A model generated the notes under the pieces. That model searched no databases. It saw nothing but the letters and a program-made list of their open reading frames with translations, and was not told where the DNA came from. 11,990 bases of DNA from Candidatus Pacearchaeota archaeon ex4484_31. GTDB taxonomy: Archaea; Nanobdellota; Nanobdellia; Pacearchaeales; UBA284. Of this stretch, positions 11,768 through 11,990 are shown in pieces. A program made the position numbers and the translations under genes. Position 1 is the stretch's first letter, and each line of letters starts with the position of its first letter. The DNA is taken from assembly GCA_002254805.1 (NCBI GenBank), contig NJDW01000014.1, positions 1 through 11,990 of the forward strand, read 5' to 3'.

Positions 11768-11990
11768 TTATATGGCCTTTTTTACATTTACTGCAACAAG
11801 TTTAAAATTTGGTGTGAGTGTTCTTCTGTCAAACTCTAACGGAAAAAGTTTGTTTACCAGGAGTTCTTTAAAATGGAAATGGGCTCCAACCATTCCTTTA
11901 GGCATTTTACAATCAACTTTTGCTTTTCCTTTAATGCTTGAAACCCTGCTAGACACTTCTATAACATCGTCATCTTTTATGTCAAGCTTT
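11768..11990 (-). CDS. C-terminus of a formate-dehydrogenase-like molybdopterin oxidoreductase (partial)
   Basis: The frame is open from the right window edge to TAA at 11768, about 73 residues. The GTG at 11956 is inside the frame and not a credible start. The pattern D-D-D-V-I-E-V-S-S-R, then I-K-G-K-A-K-V, a P-K-G-M-V stretch, H-F-H-F-K-E, and a final P-N-F-K-L-V-A-V-N-V matches the C-terminal molybdopterin-dinucleotide-binding domain of formate dehydrogenase alpha subunits and related enzymes, where H-F-H-F corresponds to the F-M-P-F-H-F block. The active site is outside the window, so formate dehydrogenase cannot be told from other family members such as NuoG-like, formylmethanofuran dehydrogenase or hydrogenase-linked proteins. 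It implies Mo or W redox metabolism in this organism. Its stop is 32 bases before ftsZ. Confidence 0.78.
   Translation of the reverse strand, partial: KLDIKDDDVIEVSSRVSSIKGKAKVDCKMPKGMVGAHFHFKELLVNKLFPLEFDRRTLTPNFKLVAVNVKKAI

Noticed and set aside
1..11990. CRISPR arrays, insertion sequences, integrases or long repeats
   Set aside because: No regularly spaced repeats, transposase-like frames or terminal inverted repeats were seen; all long frames are accounted for by the genes listed.

Overview
This window is AT-rich archaeal DNA, densely packed with genes on both strands. Archaeal identity rests on a RadA recombinase with a helix-hairpin-helix N-terminus, a zinc-finger archaeal RPA, an Spt5 (NGN plus KOW), a 58-residue SecE/Sec61-gamma, the archaeal form of PurC, several small proteins with class III (prepilin-type) signal sequences, and TATA-type promoters. 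Small pilin-like 'KAQ' proteins, a coiled-coil gene pair and compact overlapping genes look most like a DPANN-type or otherwise small-genome archaeon. That lineage call is inference; a marker-gene tree would be needed.

Layout. Positions 1-1847 (+) hold four tightly coupled genes for pilin-like or membrane-anchored proteins; the first is cut by the window edge. Next come two independently promoted DNA repair/replication genes, rpa (1878-2852) and radA (2875-3831). Convergent to radA is a two-gene minus-strand operon of coiled-coil proteins (4831-3828). From a divergent promoter region at 4832-4908 a plus-strand type II/IV secretion-type ATPase is read (4909-6995). It is broken in the middle: the N-terminal part and the P-loop part lie in different frames, and a linker segment expected from the family seems to be missing. 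Then follow speE and purC (7028-8944, abutting), a small TM2-like membrane protein (9019-9264) and a membrane protein with the fold landmarks of a site-2 protease but without its metal ligands (9317-10036).

On the minus strand from the right edge lie the C-terminus of a formate-dehydrogenase-like molybdopterin oxidoreductase (from beyond 11990 to 11768) and the operon ftsZ-secE-spt5 (11735-10037), whose genes overlap by ATGA junctions. secE is under 60 codons and easily missed. The ribosomal protein genes that often follow spt5 in euryarchaea are absent; spt5 ends directly against the stop codon of the convergent membrane gene.

How the genes fit together: the pilin-like cluster and the secretion ATPase suggest a type IV pilus-like surface or secretion system, though no platform protein (TadC/GspF-like) or prepilin peptidase is visible here. 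RPA and RadA work together in recombination and repair. FtsZ, SecE and Spt5 link cell division, translocation and transcription elongation in one housekeeping operon. Most promoter-driven genes start about 24-27 bases after a TATA-like element, which suggests leaderless mRNAs; genes inside operons use stop/start overlaps. I see no tRNA, rRNA, CRISPR array, insertion sequence or integrase. No stretch above 300 bases lacks a gene.
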